Below are positions 58,335-64,000 of a stretch of 64,000 nucleotides of DNA, one piece after another. The stretch lies in the NCBI RefSeq assembly GCF_003286085.1, contig NW_020825313.1, positions 4,402,001 to 4,466,000 of the forward strand, written 5' to 3'. Origin of the DNA: Drosophila persimilis (taxonomy: Eukaryota > Arthropoda > Insecta > Diptera > Drosophilidae). Below the pieces are notes generated by a model that saw only the letters and a program-made list of their open reading frames with translations, made no database searches and was not told where the DNA came from. The stretch's first letter is position 1. Each line of letters opens with the position of its first letter. The position numbers were made by a program, and so were the translations under genes.

Positions 58335-59586
58335 TTAGGCAGGCTCTAGGCATGGGCCTCGCTCCTCTGACTCAGTTGGATATGGCTCACCCTCGTCTGA
58401 ACATCGTGGCTACCTCTACGTGTGACTTCGACATTGTCATTTTGGTTGAAACCAATTCAAACTTTTTCGACAACGAATACTTCGATCCTAGCTTTTTCCA
58501 GGTGTTTCTTAAGGACAGAGATTGTGTCAAAACGAAATGCTGCAGAGGAGGTGGGGTCATTGTGGCCGTCAGACGCACCCTACGCTGTGATCGGATTTGT
58601 CTCCTGGATGGAGACTCTGTTATGGATCAGATTGGTGTGGCGGTGGCTGGCCAGTTGGAGACGCTATTTATTACATTACCGAACATTACATTCCACCGAA
58701 TAGCAGCTATGAAATATACAAGGCGCACACACAGAACATTGCTAACATTTATAGCAATCTGCGAAACCGTCAGCACCTCTGCGTTGTTGTCAATTTGGGT
58801 TAGTTGGTATGGTCCGGCGATCCGCAATCGTCGGCTATGATACCTAGTAATGTACATTTGCCGAACGAGATTATTTTGATAGATTACTGTTTTAGTATGG
58901 GCTTATCCCAAGTAGATAATGTTTTTAATAGGCTAAATAAGGTTCTAGAGTTAATTTTTGTTAGTTCGGATATAGATTGCCATTTTACATGCTGCGAACT
59001 CCCCATCGCGGAATGAGACATGCATCATATGCCGTTGGAATTCTTAGTCAATTTCCATTTTTATTCGCCCTGGGCGGAACCATATTATGAATGCTTCTTT
59101 TCTAGTGTTAGCCTGAATGCTATTAGCGATAGTATGTTAAATGTTAATTGGGCTTCTGTTCTCTCGCATCCTAGTGTAGACACGTCCTATAATGTTTTCC
59201 TGCATACGGTCCGTCGTATTATTGGTAGCAATGCTGCCAAAAGGGTGCATGGCTCCTATAGACTACCGTGGTATACGAAGGGTCTTATGAAATATAAGAA
59301 TCTTCGTTATAAGTACTTTAAACGATTTGGTAAGACCCGGGACCCTGTGGATTGGGCGAAGTATGTGCAACATAAGAGGGAGTTTGCTTTTTTAAGCAAA
59401 TTTTTTTATAACCAATATATTGCCGACGTTGAGAGGGAGCTTGAAGTCACATCCCAGGTCAATTTTTGGCAATTTATAAATTCCAAAAGGTCAACGAGCT
59501 CTCTTCCTTCTGTTATGAACCTGGGTAGCTTGAGCGCTAATACGGATAGTGGTATAGCAAACCTTTTTGCTTCTTTCTTTAGCTAA
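58335..59586 (+). pseudogene. CR1-group Y ORF2, endonuclease and linker
   Basis: The frame 58335-58700 has PRLNIVATSTCDFDIVILVE with the endonuclease Glu and CRGGGVIVAVRR. Frame changes near 58670 and stops at about 58801 and 59014 follow. The last frame (59020-59586) has LPWYTKGLMKYKNLRYKYFK and NFWQFINSKRSTSSLP, the pre-RT linker. No RT motif is present. Confidence 0.7.
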
Positions 59587-60194
59587 AATTTTGAGCCATA
59601 CGCAGCTTGGCACAGTTTCGATGTCTTAAATGTCGTAATTTCATGTCATTCGCTTCTAGCTTTTGCATAAGCCGGTTGTGTTTTTTTCTTGCTCCCGCAT
59701 TCTCCGCCCTGTGCCTAAATATCATACAAAATTGTTGTGACTTTGTTTTGATATATTATCGCATCTCTTTAATTTGATTCTACTTTGTGTTAAACACCAG
59801 TGTTTTGTTTGTAAACAAGTGTTTACTCGTGCAGGCTATTTGTTATTGTTTTTTGCCCAGTCTGCTTTTCGTTATCGCTTCTTCGGTGTGCACTGTTCTC
59901 GCGCATCAGCGTTTGCATCGCCCACACTCTCTCGTGAGCATAAGCGGGCTGCTCGCATTGTTGCTCTCACTCTCTCTGGATTGCCTATACTCTCCCTCTC
60001 TGTGGACTTTTCTTTTGTGTGTCTGCTTTGGTGAGTTTACTGCTCGTTTTCTGCACTTCGTTGGATCATCTGCTTTGAATTATTGCCGCTGCAGCTGATT
60101 GTCTGGCTCGCTCTGCTGTCTGCTCTCCTACTTTACCTGCGATCTCACTCCGTTCTTTTATTATTCGTGCACAGTGATTCTACTGCTGTCAATA

Positions 60195-61188
60195 ATGGCA
60201 ATCGTCTGTAGTGCAAAGAAATGTGAATTCGGTGGTGTTATCATTGGTGATTCATTTCTTAGCTGCTGGCTGTGCGACAATTTTGCCCACATAAAATGTG
60301 CTGGTGGTGGAAATTTTGGCCGGCTGAATAATCTGATCTCGAAACGCATGGGCCTGTCTTGGTCATGTCTGGCTTGTCGGGAGATTGAGGCCGAAATGCG
60401 TACATTTATGAGACAGACTCGAACTGGGTTTCTGGATGTCCGGAAACAATTTGTGGCTCTCAACGAGAATTTTCTTGCCCTTGAATCACAGTTTCTTGGG
60501 CTCAAACTCTTGAGCGAATCGCATAGACGGAAAATTCCGAATAATGATACCAATCTCTTGCAACCTAATCCGATTGGTACGCCTGCCTCCCATCTTCATC
60601 CATCGGAAGCATTTGTTACTCCGTGTAGTCATGCCTCGCCGTTATCTGTAAATCCGCCAACGGTGGCTCTGGTGTTTTTTACACCGAGAAATGTGCTTCC
60701 TTCGAGCATCCAAGTTCCCAACAGCATCAATCCCATCCCTGCAGTTCCTGTTGCCCTCACTTCTGAGTTGGTGAGTGCTTCTAGTGCGGGTGTGCTGGTT
60801 GCTGATGACGTCTTGCCAATTCCTGCTCCAGCCAGATCTCTTTTAGGATTGGCTCCACCATCTCGATCTCGCTCGGGACTTCAACTTAGAGCAGTGGTCC
60901 CTCACAAAGCAATATTTGTTTCTCGTCTTATTCCTGAGGCTACAACGGATCCTCCGTTAAACAACATCATTCCTCTAAACTTAACACTTCGCCTGATGAT
61001 ATAGTTGTGACTAAATTTACATTTAAAAATAAGCGCAACATATCATCCCTTAAAATTCTTCTCCCTGATTCTTTACTATCCAGTTCTCTAGAACCGTCAA
61101 TATGGCCTGAGCATACAATTATGCATGAGTTCCTTCTCAAAGATTCGAGCTCGAATCCTAGAAGTACCGAACCTGCTCCAAAAAACTG
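60195..61188 (+). pseudogene. CR1-group Z ORF1, frameshifted
   Basis: ATG at 60195 gives MAIVCSAKKCEFGG with a PHD-like pattern (CSAKKC, SCWLCDN, HIKCAG, SCLACR), parallel to the ORF1 at 26940-27953, then FLALESQFLGLKLLSESHRR and a Pro/Ser-rich linker, and AIFVSRLIPEATTD. A stop at 61004 follows a shift near 60965; the C-terminal block (IWPEHTIMHEFLLKDSSS) continues in another frame to 61188. Confidence 0.75.
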
Positions 61189-63071
61189 ATGTTCCATTTC
61201 TCTATGCACTATCAGAACGTTCGCAGTTTGTTGAAAAAATTGCGTCAAATTCATACTAATAGTGCGTCATTTGATTTCGATGCCATCGCGTTTACCGAAA
61301 CCTGGCTTAACTCCTCAGTCAATGATCATGAAATTTTCATTGACACTTACACTATTTATAGAATGGACCGCCCCTCTTTTGCAGGTGGGACTCCGATTGC
61401 AGTCAAATCTGTTTCTTCATCTGAGTTATTCCAATTTAATAGGTTAGGTTCATCCACGGAATTGAATTTTTTGCAGTCAAAGTTCGTGTTGGCTCCGCAT
61501 TTTTCTATTTAACCTGCTCTTACATTCCTCCCAGGTCTGATGCTGAGCTTTACTTACACCACCTCTCAGCAATTAATACTGTCGTATCTGCATTAGGGTG
61601 CAATGATCGAATTATTGTCATGGGGGACTTTAACCTCCCATTTCTTTCTTAGCTGCCTTGTGATGACGCTAACCTGTTGTTTCCCAATTGCCATAATGAC
61701 TTTATCAATGGGCTAACGGATATTTCCCTTGTCCAAATTAATGCCGCTAAAAACATTAGGGACAGACTTATTGACCTCGTTTTTGTTAACGATGCTCCTC
61801 TTGCTACGGTATCTAGAGCAAGCCCAATATCACTCCCTGAAGATCCTTACCATCCAACTTTGTCGATATCCCTGGAGTGTACGCAATCTGGAGGTGCTGA
61901 CAGTTCCATGGCTCCTTGTCACATAAAGTGTTTTCGCAAAACAAACTTTATCGATTTAGATCTACATCTCTCACGTGTTGATTGGTCGTTTCTTTATTCA
62001 TTACCGAACATAGATGCAACTGTTAACTCGTTTTATAGTTCTATTTACTCCGCCCTTAATACGTTTGTTCCAGATATCACTGTACCTGTATCGTCCAAGC
62101 CTCCCTGGTTCTCCAAGTATTTGTCATACTTAAAAAATAATAAATCCCGGCTCTATAAAAAGTACCAGAAGTCGGGCTCCACGTTGGCCTTAGCTCTATA
62201 CTCCTCCGCTCGCTCTCTGTTCCTTGCCGTTAATAGTCAGTGTTATAATCATTACCTTTCTCAATGTAGTAGTAACTTTCGTAGTGATCCTAAAAAATTC
62301 TATTCGTCCGTTAACTCTAAGCGTAAGTCTAACGCTTTTCCTCCGTCCCTTCATTACCAGAACAAAACAGAAGCCTCTGCTGTTGGTATTGCAAATTTAT
62401 TCGCTACCTTTTTCCAAACAACGTACTCGTCTCAAATTTACTACGCATCCACTCCGTATCCGTACCAGCTAACTGATGAGTCCTACATCATTCCGAACAT
62501 TGAAAACTATCGTGGTATCGCAAAGCTTTCCGCCATCCCGAAGTTTCTTGAGTTCCTGGTCACCCGGCAACTGCAACATCTTTGTTGCAGCTTGATATCT
62601 CCGTCGCAACACGGTTTTTTCAGACATCGTTCAACATCGACTAACCTTCTTGAGTTTTCTAACCTAATCCACCGTGGTTTTCAAATTGGTTTGCAGACGG
62701 ATGTAGTTTTTACGGACTTCAGCAAGGCATTCGATTCTGTGAACCATGCTCTGCTTATTCACAAGCTCTCTTTATTATGGTTCCCAACGAATCTTCTAGA
62801 TTGGATTTTGTCCTATCTCTCTAACCGTACTCAACGTGTTTTGTTTTCTAACGTGTTGTCAAATACTGTTAATGTTACTTCAGGTGTGCCACAGGGAAGT
62901 CATCTGGGCCCGCTTCTGTTTATTTTATTTGTGAATGACCTTCCTCAAGTTATAACATACTGTACTACACTAATGTATGCTGATGATGTTAAAATCTGTC
63001 TTTCTTACTCTGATTGGTATTTGCACACACGCCTTCAACTTGATCTAAGTGAACTACTATTGTGGTTGTAG
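61189..63071 (+). pseudogene. CR1-group Z ORF2, endonuclease and RT with internal deletion
   Basis: ATG 61189 leads to YQNVRSLLKKL and AFTETWLNSSVND (endonuclease Glu). A frameshift near 61475 and a TAG at about 61651 (after GDFNLPFLS) break the endonuclease. From 61677 the frame is open: PEDPYHPTLSIS, linker, then a jump near 62480 to NYRGIAKLSAIPKFLEFL, with about 80 codons of RT missing compared with 24112-26922. DFSKAFDSVNHALLIHKL, SGVPQGSHLGPLLF and MYADDVKIC (about 62971-62997) are present. A TAG at 63069 ends it. Confidence 0.8.
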
Positions 63072-63123
63072 CGTCATTTGAATATTAATAATTGTTATTA
63101 GGATAGTATTTCATGAAGTCTAG

Positions 63124-63374
63124 TGTAAGTTAGCCTAGGGCAAAGCGGGAGCGCAATAAAAGCTCGTTCTCTCGCTCTTGGCGAATTCGCCCCGCTTTGC
63201 CACCGTAGGTAAGGTAGGCTTAGAAGAAATTGTTTGAATATATAGAAAGAAGTCGAGAAAAACCCCTGAATTCGAACGCACGCACCCCTTTTCTTTCGTC
63301 GTATTAAAATAAAAAAAAAATTGCAGTCACCCAAAATCGGTATTGTTATTTAGAAAAACTATTCTAAAATTTCA
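63124..63374 (+). repeat. 5' LTR (251 bp) with internal inverted repeat
   Basis: TGTAAGTTAGCC...AAATTTCA, ending in TG...CA and followed at once by a primer binding site. An 11-bp perfect inverted repeat GGCAAAGCGGG (63139-63149) / CCCGCTTTGCC (63191-63201) lies near the start. AATAAA occurs at about 63153. Confidence 0.7.
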
Positions 63375-63395
63375 TGGCGCCCCCGGGTGGACTCG
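63375..63395 (+). promoter_or_regulatory. Primer binding site, tRNA-Asn-like
   Basis: TGGCGCCCCCGGGTGGACTC begins directly after the LTR and is complementary to the CCA-terminated 3' end of a tRNA. From memory of tRNA acceptor and T-arm sequences the best fit is tRNA-Asn. Confidence 0.6.
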
Positions 63396-64000
63396 CAATT
63401 TAAACGTACATATTAATTCAAGTGGAAAGGCAAAAAGTGACAGTGACACAGTGAAGATACATAAATAGCCAAAATCTATTATACATATGTACATACATAC
63501 ATGTACATGCATATGTGCTGCAGCTAAATTGCCAAAGTGACCGCGACGTGTGTGCAAATAATTAAACAAACCAAACTAAAAATCACCGCGTCGGTCGTGC
63601 AATACCCTGTCTGCAGCTACATATACAAGAGGAGAGTACAGCACCTGGAATTTCCTATCTTCCCAAGAGGTATTTGTGCAAAAAATTGAAAGCTCGAGTG
63701 AAGACGAAAGATTAAAAAACTCGCAATTATTGTCTTGTGCTGAAACAATTGCACCTCGCTTTCAATTCTTGGCACATACGTATGACATAGTAGAGCTAGA
63801 TTGCATGCTGTAGTTAGAGTTGAGCATATATATTAATACATATATACATACATACATATGTACATCTAACCCTCTTGGACGCAATAACTACACATATAAC
63901 TCATTTTAACTGCAATCGCTGTCGCCCCTTTCCCCTTTCTCGTTTTCGTTGTGTCAGTATATGTATAGTTGGGTCGTTGGCCAAGCACGCATACCAATAC

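Larger units (their letters stand above)
57000..59586 (+). mobile_element. CR1-group element Y, truncated before RT
   Basis: Contains a short 5' UTR, a broken ORF1 (57038-57910) and a broken ORF2 through the endonuclease and linker (58335-59586). It stops just before the RT. The sequence is well diverged from both other CR1 copies, so it is a separate family. Confidence 0.7.
59590..63105 (+). mobile_element. CR1-group element Z, 3'-truncated
   Basis: Includes a ~600-bp 5' UTR-like region (59590-60194), ORF1, and ORF2 to just past the RT catalytic box. The 3' end is lost at about 63105, close to an LTR element starting at 63124. It lies head-to-tail after element Y. Confidence 0.75.
63106..64000 (+). 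mobile_element. 5' end of an LTR retrotransposon running off the window
   Basis: LTR (63124-63374), primer binding site (63375 onward) and an AT-rich leader with repeated ACATATGTACATAC-type motifs. No gag start is seen before the window ends, so the family cannot be named. Confidence 0.7.

Noticed and set aside
1-64000. tRNA or rRNA genes
   Set aside because: I scanned by eye for tRNA T-arm and rRNA-like blocks and saw only a primer binding site complementary to a tRNA; a tRNAscan or Infernal run would be needed to exclude degenerate copies.

Overview
The window looks like repeat-dense insect chromatin, most likely from a Drosophila-lineage fly. The reasons are the mix of repeats: LOA/baggins-type and CR1-type non-LTR retrotransposons, BEL/Pao and Ty3/gypsy LTR elements, Transib DNA transposons, and DINE-1/mini-me-like repeats with a (GTCY)n tract. 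Introns of about 50 bp in the one host gene fit the same picture. Almost everything here is mobile DNA in various states of decay. The species and chromosome cannot be read from the sequence alone.

Layout. 1-11.9 kb: an LOA-clade element (A) on the plus strand and a decayed relative on the minus strand, fused into a 4.4 kb unit that is present twice in direct tandem (1083-5475 and 5476-9893). 11.9-14.8 kb: unassigned DNA and the only recognisable host gene, an SLC25A46-like mitochondrial outer-membrane carrier with a predicted four-exon structure. 14.9-17.4 kb: broken CR1 and LOA pieces. 17.4-28.9 kb: a Transib relic split by two later insertions, an apparently intact LOA element (17816-23319, 11-bp target duplication, both ORFs open) and an apparently full-length CR1 element (23798-28485). 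29.1-30.2 kb: a DINE-1-like element. 30.2-45.5 kb: a BEL/Pao element whose 5' LTR is split by a Ty3/gypsy element. That gypsy element is itself interrupted in its integrase by a TIR transposon (carrying a DINE-like element) and in its LTR by a Transib. 45.8-47.5 kb: a Jockey-clade fragment. 47.5-50.0 kb: a second, deleted copy of 42.4-45.8 kb. 50.0-56.3 kb: a perfect 90-bp inverted repeat, then the internal region and 3' LTR of a related gypsy element with two DINE insertions. 56.3-63.1 kb: three CR1-group pieces. 63.1-64.0 kb: the 5' LTR, primer binding site and leader of another LTR element that runs off the window.

How the parts relate. The nesting gives a relative chronology: BEL, then gypsy A in the BEL LTR, then Transib and a CACTATGG-ended transposon inside gypsy A, then a DINE inside that transposon, then a segmental duplication that copied part of the stack. 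LOA-B and the CR1 at 24-28 kb are the youngest-looking autonomous elements. The host gene has open exons and conserved family motifs, so it is probably functional or only recently lost. No RNA genes, CRISPR arrays or bacterial-type operons were seen, and I found no convincing new biological system. The most informative items are the precise nested insertion junctions, the RAG1-related Transib relics and the isolated carrier gene.
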